From Aeromonas sp. RU39B (GTDB taxonomy: Bacteria > Pseudomonadota > Gammaproteobacteria > Enterobacterales > Aeromonadaceae), in contig NZ_FTMJ01000009.1 in NCBI RefSeq assembly GCF_900156095.1, forward strand, positions 120,691 to 184,690: 64,000 bases of DNA, read 5' to 3'. Made by a program: the position numbers and the translations under genes. The notes beneath the pieces are model-generated. The model worked only from the letters and a program-made list of their open reading frames with translations. It did no database searches and was not told where the DNA came from. Position 1 is the stretch's first letter, and every line of letters starts with the position of its first letter. Below are positions 7,751 to 16,896 of the stretch, piece by piece.

Positions 7751-9822
7751 ATTGGCGTAGTCTGACCAAATCCTATACCGGTGTGCCGTTGATGATACTG
7801 GCCGTCTTGGCAATGGTGATCCTGCCATTGCCGGCCTGGTTGCTCGATGCGCTGTTCACTTTCAACATCGTACTGGCGTTGCTGGTGCTGCTGGTGTCGG
7901 TATCGGCCCGCCGGCCACTCGACTTCTCGCTGTTCCCGACGGTGCTCTTGATCGCCACCCTGATGCGCTTGTCACTCAACGTCGCCTCAACCCGGGTGGT
8001 GCTGCTGCATGGCCAGAATGGCGCCGATGCTGCCGGTAAGGTCATCCAGTCATTCGGTGAGGTGGTGGTTGGCGGCAACTACGTCGTCGGCTTGGTGGTT
8101 TTCGTCATCCTGATGGTGATCAACTTCGTGGTTATCACCAAGGGTGGTGAGCGGATCTCCGAAGTGTCGGCACGTTTTACTCTGGATGCGATGCCCGGTA
8201 AGCAGATGGCGATCGACGCCGATCTGAATGCCGGTTTGCTCGACCAGAAGGGCGCCAAGGCCCGCCGGGCCGAGATCGCCCGTGAAGCAGACTTCTACGG
8301 GGCGATGGACGGTGCTTCCAAGTTTGTGCGCGGCGATGCCATCGCCGGCATGCTGGTACTGCTCATCAACATGCTCGGCGGTCTCTGTATCGGTATCTTC
8401 CAGCACGATATGGCAGCCGCCGACGCCTTCCAGCGCTATGCCCTGCTGACTATCGGTGATGGTCTGGTGGCCCAGATCCCGTCCCTGCTGATGTCGACGG
8501 CGGCGGCCATCATCGTGACCCGCGTCAACGATGAAGGTGAGATGAGCGACCTGATGGGTCGTCAGTTGCTGGCATCGCCACGGGTCATGATCACCGCGGC
8601 CGGTGTCATGATGGTGCTGGGTCTGGTGCCCGGCATGCCGACACTGGCCTTCCTCTCTTTTGCCGCCGTACTGGCTTACTCCGGCTGGCGTTCCCATCAG
8701 GACCAGCTGCGCCGCGAGAGTCTGGAAGAGGCAGAGGCGTTGGTGGAGCGCAAAGCCGAAGCGCCCCGTGAAACCCTGGAGTGGCAGGATCTCCCCTTCC
8801 TCGACCCGATTGTTGTGGACCTGGGCTACCGCTTGGTACGACTGGCCGATAAAGAGAAGGGCGCCGAGTTACTGCAACGGGTGCGCGGTATTCGCAAAAC
8901 CCTCTCCGAGCAATATGGATTCCTGCTGCCGGAAATCCGGGTCAAAGACAACCTGCAGCTCAAGCCGGATCAATATCAGGTGCGGTTGGCCGGTGTCCCG
9001 GTGGCGGATGGCCGCATCGAACCGGAGCGCCTGATGGCGATCAACAGCGGTGAGGTGTATGGCAAACTCGATGGCATTTTGGCCCGTGATCCGGCCTATG
9101 ACATGGATGCCGTCTGGATTGAATCAGCCGATCGCGCCAAAGCACTCAATATGGGATATTCGGTGGTTGAGCCTGCATCGGTTATTGCGACACATGTCAG
9201 CAAGGTGATGCGGGAGAATATGGAGGAGTTGTTCGGTCATGAGGAAATTGGCAAATGGCACGAGCGGCTGGCGGCGATTGCACCCAAATTATCGGAGTCA
9301 CTTAACGCCGCATTAACGCCTATGCAACAGCTCCGTGTGCTGCGTTATTTGTTGCGGGAACAGATTAGTCTGGTAGATATCAAGGCGATTGCTACCAGTA
9401 TTCTGGATAGTAGCGAAAATACCAAAGATCCTATTGTTTTGGCCTCGGATGTTCGTTGTGTATTACGTCGCTCACTGTTGCGGCAATTAATGCGCGACCG
9501 CAGTAAGTTGGCTGGTTTTACCTTGGAAGAGCGCCTCGAACAAACTCTGTTAACAGCCTTGCGTCAAGCGCAGCAACAGGGGAAAGTAGCCCTTGATTCA
9601 TTCCCGATTGAACCTCAATTACTGGCGCAGTTGCAGCAACGCATGCCAGGTATTAAAGAGCAGATGCAGCGTAAGGGATTACCGCCGGTGCTGGTCGTTA
9701 TGCCCCAGCTGAGACCCCTTTTGGCGCGCTATTCCCGAACCTTTGCCAAGGGGTTGCATGTGCTCTCCTACAATGAAATTGGTGACTCGGTGCAGTTGGA
9801 TGTGTTGGGTTCATTGGGCTAA
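7747..9822 (+). CDS. flhA: Flagellar export protein FlhA (lateral)
   Basis: 691 residues with about eight N-terminal membrane segments, the FHIPEP-family loop (KGGERISEVSARFTLDAMPGKQ and DADLNAG) and a C-terminal cytoplasmic docking domain for chaperone-substrate complexes. The start is GTG within the GTGA overlap with the flhB stop. It is the last gene of the fliM operon. The final 600 bases are visibly less GC-rich than the first part, a mild compositional change inside one gene. Confidence 0.96.
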   Translation: MNWRSLTKSYTGVPLMILAVLAMVILPLPAWLLDALFTFNIVLALLVLLVSVSARRPLDFSLFPTVLLIATLMRLSLNVASTRVVLLHGQNGADAAGKVIQSFGEVVVGGNYVVGLVVFVILMVINFVVITKGGERISEVSARFTLDAMPGKQMAIDADLNAGLLDQKGAKARRAEIAREADFYGAMDGASKFVRGDAIAGMLVLLINMLGGLCIGIFQHDMAAADAFQRYALLTIGDGLVAQIPSLLMSTAAAIIVTRVNDEGEMSDLMGRQLLASPRVMITAAGVMMVLGLVPGMPTLAFLSFAAVLAYSGWRSHQDQLRRESLEEAEALVERKAEAPRETLEWQDLPFLDPIVVDLGYRLVRLADKEKGAELLQRVRGIRKTLSEQYGFLLPEIRVKDNLQLKPDQYQVRLAGVPVADGRIEPERLMAINSGEVYGKLDGILARDPAYDMDAVWIESADRAKALNMGYSVVEPASVIATHVSKVMRENMEELFGHEEIGKWHERLAAIAPKLSESLNAALTPMQQLRVLRYLLREQISLVDIKAIATSILDSSENTKDPIVLASDVRCVLRRSLLRQLMRDRSKLAGFTLEERLEQTLLTALRQAQQQGKVALDSFPIEPQLLAQLQQRMPGIKEQMQRKGLPPVLVVMPQLRPLLARYSRTFAKGLHVLSYNEIGDSVQLDVLGSLG

Positions 9823-9849
9823 TGGATAGCCCCATTATGATGTATTTAT

Positions 9850-9896
9850 TAATAGCCATATTCTGATGAAATATTATCTTTCGGAGATGGCTATTA
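9850..9896. repeat. Perfect 10-bp inverted repeat downstream of flhA
   Basis: TAATAGCCAT (9850-9859) and ATGGCTATTA (9887-9896) are exact reverse complements around a 27-base spacer, 27 bases after the flhA stop. There is no T run after it, so it may be an mRNA 3'-end stabilising stem or an operator. Confidence 0.6.
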
Positions 9897-9906
9897 GCTA
9901 ATCAAA

Positions 9907-9934
9907 TTGTCAAAAAAACAAATTATTATATATC
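9907..9934 (+). promoter_or_regulatory. Candidate sigma-70 promoter upstream of the lafK leader
   Basis: TTGTCA at 9907-9912 and TATATC at 9929-9934, spaced 16 bases, within an A-rich stretch. A second possible pair is TTGTTT (9987-9992) and TCATAA (10010-10015), spaced 17. Either could start the riboswitch transcript; the match is by eye only. Confidence 0.35.
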
Positions 9935-10018
9935 GGCATAGGTATTATGCACTTGAGTCTTCTTAACGCAAAAATTACACTTGGGGTTGTTTTCTTATCT
10001 AATAATAACTCATAACAT

Positions 10019-10046
10019 GCACTTTCTCCGGCAAAGTGCGTTTTTT
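10019..10046 (+). terminator. Rho-independent terminator between flhA and lafK
   Basis: The stem GCACTTT (10019-10025) pairs exactly with AAAGTGC (10033-10039) and is followed by G and six T. It probably ends the fliM-flhA transcript or a short RNA begun at about 9941. It lies immediately upstream of the riboswitch. Confidence 0.75.
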
Positions 10047-10053
10047 AAACCAT

Positions 10054-10071
10054 CCCAAAATTCATTTTGGG
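10054..10071 (+). promoter_or_regulatory. Hairpin competing with the riboswitch P1 helix
   Basis: CCCAAAA (10054-10060) and TTTTGGG (10065-10071) form a perfect 7-bp stem with loop TTCA. Its right arm is the same strand that would form the aptamer closing helix with CCAGA at 10143-10147, so the two structures exclude each other. Confidence 0.5.
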
Positions 10072-10147
10072 CAAACTGCATCGAAAGGGCAGGGCGCAAA
10101 GCTTCCGGTCTACCGCCTGAAAAGGTCATGACAGCGGGGTTGCCAGA
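10065..10147 (+). ncRNA. Cyclic di-GMP-I (GEMM-I) riboswitch in the lafK leader
   Basis: The sequence follows the class I c-di-GMP aptamer closely. GGGCAAAC (10069-10076) leads into a hairpin capped by the GAAA tetraloop (10083-10086). Next come GGCGCAAAGC and TTCCGGTCTA, then the receptor side GCGGGGTTGCC (10134-10144). A short closing helix is possible between TTTTGG (10065-10070) and CCAGA (10143-10147). In known examples this RNA binds c-di-GMP in the three-helix junction and controls the gene downstream. Here that gene is lafK, the master activator of lateral flagella. The lafK start is about 170 bases farther on, with no obvious terminator between, so control may act on translation, RNA stability or a longer-range fold. 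The family assignment rests on recognised consensus blocks, not on a covariance-model search. Confidence 0.88.
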
Positions 10148-10318
10148 TAGCACGGATATCTGTCGATGATTTCCTGATTTAAATCGGGAGATCTCTCTGT
10201 GGAATGTGGCTGTCCCTCACACCCTTTCTCTAAATGGATGACGCGCAATCACCCAGCGTACTTCTGCGCTTGGGAATAATGGATCCTGACAGACCATAAG
10301 GTGGTAGGGAATTGATTG

Positions 10319-11698
10319 ATGGACAGGGTTAAGCAGGGTTACGCCGACACGGCAGAAAAGAGGCTATTGTGGCTCGATGCCCAGTCGCATCTTGTCGAAC
10401 AATGGCGAGTGCCTTTGCAGCAGGCTGGGTGGCGTGTGTTGCACCAGAGCCAGATCAGCCCTTCCCTTGGGGAGACTGCCCCCACCGTGATTGTCATCAA
10501 CAGTGAGGACGATCAGCATCTCTCTTCCCTGGTGACCGACTGTCACCGTCGCTCCCCCCAAAGTCTTATCCTGGTACTGGTCAAGCCCCATCAGAACCAG
10601 GCTGCCAGTGAAGCCCTGTGCCACGGTGCTCTCGATTATCTGCACAAGCCTTGCAGCGTCCCGCAATTACTGCACGCGCTCGATGATCTGCTGACGCTAC
10701 TTTCGCCCCAGCCAGATATGGTGGTGAGTTCCCATGTTGCCCGCCAGGTCATTCAGTTGGCCCGCCGTGCAGCCAATACCGATGCATCGGTGCTGATTAC
10801 CGGCGAGTCGGGGACCGGCAAGGAGTGTCTGGCCCGCTTTATTCACGCCCATTCAGCCCGCGCAGCTGCCCCTTATGTCGCCATCAACTGCGCTGCGATT
10901 CCGGAAAATATGCTGGAAGCCATGCTGTTTGGCGTGGCCAAGGGAGCCTATACCGGCGCGGTACAGAGCCAGCCCGGCAAGTTTGAACTGGCGCAGGGTG
11001 GCACCCTGCTGCTCGACGAGATCGGTGAACTTCCCCTGCCGCTACAGGCCAAGTTACTGCGGGTCTTGCAGGAGCGGGAAGTTGAGCGGCTTGGCAGTCA
11101 CCAGCGCATAGCCCTGAATGTGCGCATTCTGGCGGCGAGTAACCGTGACCTGCGCGCCATGGTGGCGGAAGGCAGCTTTCGCCAAGACCTCTTCTATCGG
11201 CTGGATGTCCTGCCTCTGCGTTGGCCAGCACTGCGTGAGCGTCCGGCTGACATTCTGCCGTTGGCCCAACACTTTATCGCTAAATATGCCCCGGATAGCG
11301 GCTATCAACTCGGTTCTGCGGCAGTTCGCCAACTGCTGGCCTACCGTTGGCCGGGGAATGTGCGTGAGCTGGAAAACGTGATGCAGCGGGCGCTGATCCT
11401 GAGCCGTGGGCTGACTCTGCAGCCAGAAGATCTGCACCTGCCGGTGGAGGGGTTGGCGTTACAGCCGACTCATCAAGCTACGGTGGTGATGGAGTCGCCG
11501 GTGACGGCACCGACCCCAAGTCTGCATGCCAGTAAACGGCAGGCAGAGTATCAATGCGTTTTGGATACCTTGCGCCGTTTTGATGGCCATCGTACCCGCA
11601 CTGCAGAAGCGCTCGGGATGACCACCCGCGCCCTTCGCTACAAATTGGCTGCCATGCGCGAGCAGGGCATCAATATTGACCAATTGGTCTTCCAATAA
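10319..11698 (+). CDS. lafK: LafK, sigma-54-dependent master activator of lateral flagella
   Basis: About 459 residues, FleQ/NtrC type. Residues 1-130 are receiver-like, but the strand that normally ends in the phospho-acceptor aspartate reads [10 protein letters not shown], so classical phosphorylation is doubtful. The AAA+ domain has Walker A GESGTGKE (about 162-169), the sigma-54 contact loop as GAYTGA (about 209-214) and Walker [12 protein letters not shown] Fis-type helix-turn-helix ends the protein ([18 protein letters not shown]). In Vibrio and Aeromonas lateral systems LafK activates the sigma-54 class of genes. The ATG at 10319 has GGGA 8 bases upstream; a TTG directly before it is ignored. 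fliE follows after 25 bases. Confidence 0.94.
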   Translation: MDRVKQGYADTAEKRLLWLDAQSHLVEQWRVPLQQAGWRVLHQSQISPSLGETAPTVIVINSEDDQHLSSLVTDCHRRSPQSLILVLVKPHQNQAASEALCHGALDYLHKPCSVPQLLHALDDLLTLLSPQPDMVVSSHVARQVIQLARRAANTDASVLITGESGTGKECLARFIHAHSARAAAPYVAINCAAIPENMLEAMLFGVAKGAYTGAVQSQPGKFELAQGGTLLLDEIGELPLPLQAKLLRVLQEREVERLGSHQRIALNVRILAASNRDLRAMVAEGSFRQDLFYRLDVLPLRWPALRERPADILPLAQHFIAKYAPDSGYQLGSAAVRQLLAYRWPGNVRELENVMQRALILSRGLTLQPEDLHLPVEGLALQPTHQATVVMESPVTAPTPSLHASKRQAEYQCVLDTLRRFDGHRTRTAEALGMTTRALRYKLAAMREQGINIDQLVFQ

Positions 11699-11723
11699 TG
11701 ATAAGAGCTTGAGGATAAACGAG

Positions 11724-12068
11724 ATGTGGATTGAACCTGTGACCGCAGGTGCCGGTATGTTGCAAGAGATGCAGGCACTCGCAGCCGACGCCGCGGCGAT
11801 CCAACCCGCTGCGTCGACCGATGAGCCGCAGGTGTCCGGCGCCGCGCCGGCAGACTTTGGCAGCTATCTTTCGACGGCTATCAACAGCGTCAACCAACAG
11901 CAGTTGGACGCCAGCAGTAACCAGCGGGCGATTGAAACCGGGGAAAGTACCGACATGGTTGGCACCATGGTCAGCATTCAGAAAGCCAGTCTGAGTTTCT
12001 CTGCGCTGGTACAGACGCGCAACAAGGTGATGTCCGGCCTTGACGACGTGATGAACATGGGACTGTAA
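11724..12068 (+). CDS. fliE: Basal body protein FliE (lateral)
   Basis: 114 residues from the ATG at 11724, with GAGG upstream; the longer open frame (from 11676) would overlap lafK. The C-terminal half matches FliE: VGTMVSIQKASLSFSALVQTRNKV and the ending GLDDVMNMGL. FliE joins the MS ring to the rod and is exported early. It is the first gene of fliEFGHIJ. Confidence 0.93.
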   Translation: MWIEPVTAGAGMLQEMQALAADAAAIQPAASTDEPQVSGAAPADFGSYLSTAINSVNQQQLDASSNQRAIETGESTDMVGTMVSIQKASLSFSALVQTRNKVMSGLDDVMNMGL

Positions 12069-12077
12069 GGTTGACTC

Positions 12078-13865
12078 ATGAGTGAACGTACCAGGAAGAA
12101 AATCCTCAACGAGCGCGCCGATCAGGCCAAGCAAGTCGTCGGTGGGTTGCTGGACCGTTGGCGTCAGCAATCCGGTGACAACCGTTCCGTACTGGTGATT
12201 GCCCTGCTGGCGGCCCTGGTGGCTGCCAGCATCGTCGTCATTTTGTGGACGGCCAGCCAGAGCTATGTCCCGCTCTATGGCCGCCAGGAAATGTATGACA
12301 CCGCCAATATCCTCGAAATGCTCGAAAAGGATCAGGTTCCCTTCAAGCTCGATACTGGGACTGGTCAGGTACTGGTGCCGGAAAATCAGCTCGCTCAGGT
12401 ACGCATCAAGCTGGCAGCGCACGGTGTGCGTGCCGCCATGCCGGCCGGTATGGAAGGGCTTGATGGCAAGGTGGGCCTTGGCACCAGCGAATTCATGGAG
12501 AGCATGCGTTATCGCAACGCGCTCGAAGGGGAGTTGGCACGTACCATCATCGGCCTGGACGGGGTACGCAGTGCCCGGGTGCATCTGGCCATTCCTAAAC
12601 GAACCCTGTTTATCGGTCGTGAAGAGGAGAAGCCGACGGCTTCTGTGTTGCTGGATCTGGCCGCCGGTACTGAGCTCGAAAGCAGCCAGGTTGAGGCGAT
12701 TATCAATCTGGTGGCCGGTAGCGTCAGTGGCATGAAACCCGATGCCGTCACCGTGGTGGATCAGGCCGGTCGTCTGCTCAGTGCCCAACTGCGGCAGGGT
12801 GATGGCAACGGTCATCTTAGCGTGCAGCAGATCGAGTACGTGCGCCGGATGGAAGACTATATCCGCCAACGTGCCGCCGACATGCTCTATCCGATGCTGG
12901 GCAGTGACAACTTCCGTATTCAGGTCGCCGCTGATATCGATTTCAACAAGGTTGAGCAGACCGAAGAGTCACTGCCGGGTCAGCCGATCCTGCGCAGCGA
13001 AAGCGGTAAGCAGGATAACAGCCTCGACAAGATCGCCGCCGGGATCCCGGGTTCGCTCTCTAACCGTCCGCCGCAAACGGCCGCCGATGCTCAGCAGCAG
13101 AATGGTAATGGCCAGAATGCCGCCCAGACCGCTACCGCTGGCACACCGGCACCCGACACCTCACGCAACGAACGCAGTGAGTTCAAGCGGGACTATGTGA
13201 CGGGTCGCGCGGTCACTCACACCCAGTACCAGCAGGGACGTCTGCAGCGTCTGAGTGTCTCTGTGCTGCTCAATCAGTCGGTCGCGCCCAAAGGTGGCTG
13301 GAGCAAGACCCAGATCGACGAGATCCATCAACTGGTTGAACGGGCCGTCGGTTTTGAGTCTCAGCGTGGTGACCAGATCAGTTTGACCAGCTTCCCCTTT
13401 ACCGAAGCCGCCGTGGCTCCGGGCAACTTTGGCGAAGCCTGGTGGCAACAGCCGTTGTTCCAGAATGGTGTGCGCTACGGGATTGGTACTCTGCTCTGCC
13501 TGTTGCTGGTTCTGCTCGGTATTCGTCCGCTGGTCAAGCATCTGGTGGAACAGCATCGTCAGGATAGCCGTGCGCGCAGTGCGGCCAGCGACAGTGCTGA
13601 TGACGGCGAACCGACCCTTAATTCGGCGGCACTGGCTGCTGATGGTGTAGGGGCGCTGCCACCCGAAATGGACCCGAATGTCATGGCGCTACTCAATGAC
13701 GTCTTCCCGGGAGGCTCGGAGCTACCGCCCATCTCACTCGATGAGTTGCCGGAAGTGGGTAGTGACCTGGATGTCCAGCTCAAGCATCTGCATATGCTGG
13801 TGGATCAGGAAACAACGCGGGTAACCGAAGTGATCAAGATGTGGGTGAATGGAAACAATGAGTGA
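12078..13865 (+). CDS. fliF: MS-ring protein FliF (lateral)
   Basis: 595 residues. A membrane helix near residues 40-60 and a second near 470-490 flank a large periplasmic part with two ring-building modules; the motif RVHLAIPKRTLF is typical. A Gln/Asn/Ala-rich spacer around residues 330-365 precedes the second beta region. The C-terminus binds FliG. FliF assembles the MS ring, the first scaffold of the motor. Its end overlaps the fliG start by 8 bases. Confidence 0.95.
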   Translation: MSERTRKKILNERADQAKQVVGGLLDRWRQQSGDNRSVLVIALLAALVAASIVVILWTASQSYVPLYGRQEMYDTANILEMLEKDQVPFKLDTGTGQVLVPENQLAQVRIKLAAHGVRAAMPAGMEGLDGKVGLGTSEFMESMRYRNALEGELARTIIGLDGVRSARVHLAIPKRTLFIGREEEKPTASVLLDLAAGTELESSQVEAIINLVAGSVSGMKPDAVTVVDQAGRLLSAQLRQGDGNGHLSVQQIEYVRRMEDYIRQRAADMLYPMLGSDNFRIQVAADIDFNKVEQTEESLPGQPILRSESGKQDNSLDKIAAGIPGSLSNRPPQTAADAQQQNGNGQNAAQTATAGTPAPDTSRNERSEFKRDYVTGRAVTHTQYQQGRLQRLSVSVLLNQSVAPKGGWSKTQIDEIHQLVERAVGFESQRGDQISLTSFPFTEAAVAPGNFGEAWWQQPLFQNGVRYGIGTLLCLLLVLLGIRPLVKHLVEQHRQDSRARSAASDSADDGEPTLNSAALAADGVGALPPEMDPNVMALLNDVFPGGSELPPISLDELPEVGSDLDVQLKHLHMLVDQETTRVTEVIKMWVNGNNE

Positions 13866-14886
13866 TATCAGCCTGAACCAAGCCGCCGTTGATCTGCACA
13901 TCGAAGATTTGGAGAAAGCGGCCATCCTGATGTTGAGCATGGGCGAAGAAGCCGCTGCCAAGATCTTCAAGCGCCTGAACCGTGAAGAGGTTCGCAAGCT
14001 CAGCGGTGCCATCGCCAAGCTAAAGAACGTCTCCACGGCGGAGGCAAAGTGGATCCTTCAGCAGTTTTTTGCCCGTTATAAACAACAGAGTGGCATCAGC
14101 GGGACCTCGCGTAACTATCTGCAGCGTACGCTGGATTTGGCGCTGGGCCCCCGTTTTGCCCGCGGTATGCTCGATGGACTGTATGGCGATGAAGTGAGCC
14201 ATGAAGTGCAACTGCTGCAGTGGGTGCCGCCCGAGGTAATCGGTCGTTTCTTTGTCAAAGAGCACCCCCAGCTGCAAGCAGTGTTGCTGGCCTTCCTGCC
14301 GGCCGAAACCTCCTCGGCCGTGCTTGATGTATTCCCTGCCGATCAGCACGACGATCTGTTGCTGCGGGTGGCCAACCTGAAAGAGATCAGTGAGGTGGTG
14401 CTGCAGGAGCTTCGCCACACCATCAATCTCTGCCTCGACTATGTGGCCGAGCAGGCGGGCACCCAGGTCGATGGGGTGCGTCAGGTAGCTGATATCCTCA
14501 ACCGCTATCGCGGTGATCGGGTGCGCATGCTGGAGATGTTGCGTCAGTACGACAGCGCTGTGGCGATTGAGGTGGAGAAAAACATGTTCGACTTCAACAC
14601 CCTCAAGCGGCAAACACCGGAAGTCTTGCAAACCCTGCTGCAGGAGATCCCGAGCGAGCAACTGGCGGTGGCCCTCAAGGGAACCGATGCCGGTTTCCGC
14701 AAGGTGGTGCTCGGTGCCATGCCCAAGCGGATGGCACAGGCGCTGGAAACCCAGATCCAGGGACAGGGTTCTGTCTCTATCAGCAAGGTCGAACAGGCTC
14801 GCAGCGAAATCATGCAGCTGGTTCGCTCGCTGGTCGAGCAGGGCGAGATCGAATATCAGCTGTTTGAAGAAGCGGTGGTGAGCTGA
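13858..14886 (+). CDS. fliG: Rotor switch protein FliG (lateral)
   Basis: 342 residues if begun at the ATG at 13858 (an ATG three codons earlier is also open). The order of FliG domains is visible: the N-terminal FliF-binding part (KAAILMLSMGEEAAAKIFKRL), the middle domain with EHPQ at about residue 130, and the C-terminal torque domain (MFDFNTLKRQ, then VALKGTDAGFRKVVLGAMPKR). The charged C-terminal helix that meets the stator is intact. It overlaps fliF and touches fliH (TGATG). Confidence 0.95.
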   Translation: MSDISLNQAAVDLHIEDLEKAAILMLSMGEEAAAKIFKRLNREEVRKLSGAIAKLKNVSTAEAKWILQQFFARYKQQSGISGTSRNYLQRTLDLALGPRFARGMLDGLYGDEVSHEVQLLQWVPPEVIGRFFVKEHPQLQAVLLAFLPAETSSAVLDVFPADQHDDLLLRVANLKEISEVVLQELRHTINLCLDYVAEQAGTQVDGVRQVADILNRYRGDRVRMLEMLRQYDSAVAIEVEKNMFDFNTLKRQTPEVLQTLLQEIPSEQLAVALKGTDAGFRKVVLGAMPKRMAQALETQIQGQGSVSISKVEQARSEIMQLVRSLVEQGEIEYQLFEEAVVS

Positions 14887-15581
14887 TGGCTCACAACGGG
14901 CCGAAAGTTACGGCGCCACCGGCCGATCCGGTGCGCCCCTACCATTTTCCGACACTGGCCAAGGCGAAAGCGACCTCCGGCTCGCCCGACCTGCAACAGG
15001 CTTGGCAGCAAGGCTACGATCAGGGCTTTGAGCAGGGTCAGCAAGATGGGCTGCGTGAAGGCCGGGAGGCAGGTTATAGCTCAGGTCATCAGCAAGGGCT
15101 GGATGACGGTCTCAAGCAAGGGCTGAAACAGGGCGATCAGAAGGGCCGTGCCCGCTTCGAGCAGGGCATGATCCCGCTGACGGCGATTCTCGAGCGGCTT
15201 GGTCAATGGGAGCAGACGCAGCTGCCGATGCAGCGTGCGCTATTGCTGCAGTTGGTCAGCCGGGTGGCGCAGCTGGTCGTTCAGCGTGAGCTGCGGCAAC
15301 GGCCCGATACGCTGCTTCCCCTGATTGAACAGGTGCTCGAATCGTTGCCGGAGCAGAAGGGGCCGCTCACCATCTGGTTGCATCCCGATGACGTTGCTGC
15401 GTTGGCCGAGGTGGGGGTAACCCGCTGCGGCGAGTGGCCGATCCGCGATGATGGCGGCTTGCAGCGTGGCGACTGCCGTATCGATACGCCAGACAGCACC
15501 ATTGAGTCGCTCTGCGCCGAACGGCTGCAGCAGGCGATGGATCATGTGGCCCTGTTCCTGGCCGAGGTTGCCGATGCTTGA
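14886..15581 (+). CDS. fliH: Export ATPase regulator FliH (lateral)
   Basis: 231 residues. The N-terminal half has many G-x-x-x-G repeats in Gln/Gly/Asp-rich sequence (QGYDQGFEQGQQDGLREG and onward), the glycine-zipper region known from FliH. The C-terminal domain binds the ATPase FliI. FliH tethers FliI to the C-ring protein FliN. It overlaps fliI by 8 bases. Confidence 0.93.
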   Translation: MAHNGPKVTAPPADPVRPYHFPTLAKAKATSGSPDLQQAWQQGYDQGFEQGQQDGLREGREAGYSSGHQQGLDDGLKQGLKQGDQKGRARFEQGMIPLTAILERLGQWEQTQLPMQRALLLQLVSRVAQLVVQRELRQRPDTLLPLIEQVLESLPEQKGPLTIWLHPDDVAALAEVGVTRCGEWPIRDDGGLQRGDCRIDTPDSTIESLCAERLQQAMDHVALFLAEVADA

Positions 15582-16896
15582 TCAGTGGTACGCCCGGCTG
15601 TTGGCCAGTCCCATGGAGCTGCCTCCGATCACCCTGGCCCGTCAGTATGGCCGCCTAGTTCGGGTGACCGGCCTGACGCTTGAAGCGGTGGGCTGCAACA
15701 TGTCACTCGGTCAGCGCTGCCGGATTGAAACCCGCACCAGCGAGATCCCGGCGGAAGTGGTGGGATTTGATCGCGGTATGACTTTTCTGATGCCGCTGGC
15801 CGATACCGGAGCCCTGCAATCCGGGGCGCGGGTGCGGCCACTGCCGGGCAGTGAAACCCTGCGGGTGGGTGACCATCTGCTGGGGCGGGTAGTGGACGGT
15901 TTGCTCCATCCGCTCGACGGCTTTCCGCTGCCCGATGCTGGTGAGAGCATCAGCTGGCATGGCCGCTCTCCCAATCCATTAACCCGGCACCCCATCAGCG
16001 AGCCGCTGGATGTCGGGGTACGCGCCATCAATGCGCTGCTGACGCCGGGCAAGGGGCAACGTCTTGGCTTGTTTGCCGGCTCCGGGGTGGGCAAGAGCAT
16101 GCTGCTTGGCATGATGACCCGCTTTACCTCCGCTCAGGTGGTGATCGTGGGGCTGATTGGTGAGCGGGGCCGCGAGGTGCGTGAATTTATCGAGCATTCG
16201 CTGGGTGAAGAGGGGCGGCGTCGCGCCATTGTGGTGGCTGCACCGGCGGATCAATCACCGCTGCTGCGCCTGCGGGCTGCCCAGCTTTGTCACCGGCTGG
16301 CTGAGTATTACCGCGACCGGGGTCAGGATGTGTTGCTGTTGATGGACTCCCTGACTCGCTATGCGCAGGCCCAGCGCGAGATCGGTCTGGCTATCGGTGA
16401 GCCGCCAGCAACCCGTGGTTACCCGCCATCGGTCTTCTCAATGCTGACCAAGCTGGTGGAGCGGGCCGGTAACGGTGCTTCTGTCCAAGGTAGCCTGACC
16501 GCGTTTTATACCGTGCTGGCCGAAGGAGATGACCAGCAGGATCCGATTGCCGATGCGGCACGCGCTATCCTCGATGGCCATTTGGTGCTCAGTCGGACGC
16601 TGGCCGAGCAGGGGCACTATCCGGCTCTCGATGTGAATGCATCGGTCAGCCGGGTGATGCCATTGGTTGTGCCCGCCGAGCATCTGGCGTTGGCGACCCG
16701 ATTGCGTCAGCTGCTGGGACGCTATCAGCAGGTGCGTGAGCTGTTGCCGCTCGGTGGCTATCAGGCCGGGCACGATGCCGAGCTGGATGAAGCAGTTCGT
16801 CGCTACCCGCAACTGGCTACCTTCCTGCGCCAGGGGCTCAATGAGCGCAGCCTCTTCGCTGATAGCGTGCAGGCGCTGGGGAGCGTGCTGGCATGA
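15574..16896 (+). CDS. fliI: Flagellum-specific export ATPase FliI (lateral)
   Basis: 440 residues from the ATG at 15574, which overlaps the fliH stop; the open frame continues upstream to 15448, but that part is FliH read in another frame. Walker A is GLFAGSGVGKSML, Walker B LLLMDSLTRYAQAQREI, and the P-x-x-R-G-Y-P-P-S signature of the family is present. It energises substrate release from chaperones at the export gate. It ends in an ATGA overlap with fliJ. Confidence 0.96.
   Translation: MLDQWYARLLASPMELPPITLARQYGRLVRVTGLTLEAVGCNMSLGQRCRIETRTSEIPAEVVGFDRGMTFLMPLADTGALQSGARVRPLPGSETLRVGDHLLGRVVDGLLHPLDGFPLPDAGESISWHGRSPNPLTRHPISEPLDVGVRAINALLTPGKGQRLGLFAGSGVGKSMLLGMMTRFTSAQVVIVGLIGERGREVREFIEHSLGEEGRRRAIVVAAPADQSPLLRLRAAQLCHRLAEYYRDRGQDVLLLMDSLTRYAQAQREIGLAIGEPPATRGYPPSVFSMLTKLVERAGNGASVQGSLTAFYTVLAEGDDQQDPIADAARAILDGHLVLSRTLAEQGHYPALDVNASVSRVMPLVVPAEHLALATRLRQLLGRYQQVRELLPLGGYQAGHDAELDEAVRRYPQLATFLRQGLNERSLFADSVQALGSVLA

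Larger units (their letters stand above)
9823..10318. other. Long flhA-lafK intergenic region
   Basis: Almost 500 bases without a credible protein gene. The left part (9823-10015) is AT-rich, with an inverted repeat and a candidate promoter. Then come a terminator hairpin, an alternative hairpin, a c-di-GMP-I riboswitch match and about 170 bases of leader before lafK. In that leader two hairpins can be drawn: 10172-10178 with 10183-10189, and 10252-10258 with 10267-10274. Neither is followed by a T run. Confidence 0.8.

Noticed and set aside
9981..10169. 62-codon open frame in the flhA-lafK gap
   Set aside because: It runs through the terminator hairpin and the riboswitch aptamer, has no ribosome site and no recognisable protein features.
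10172..10189. Hairpin between the riboswitch and lafK as an intrinsic terminator
   Set aside because: The stem is fair but no T run follows, so a transcription-termination platform cannot be supported.
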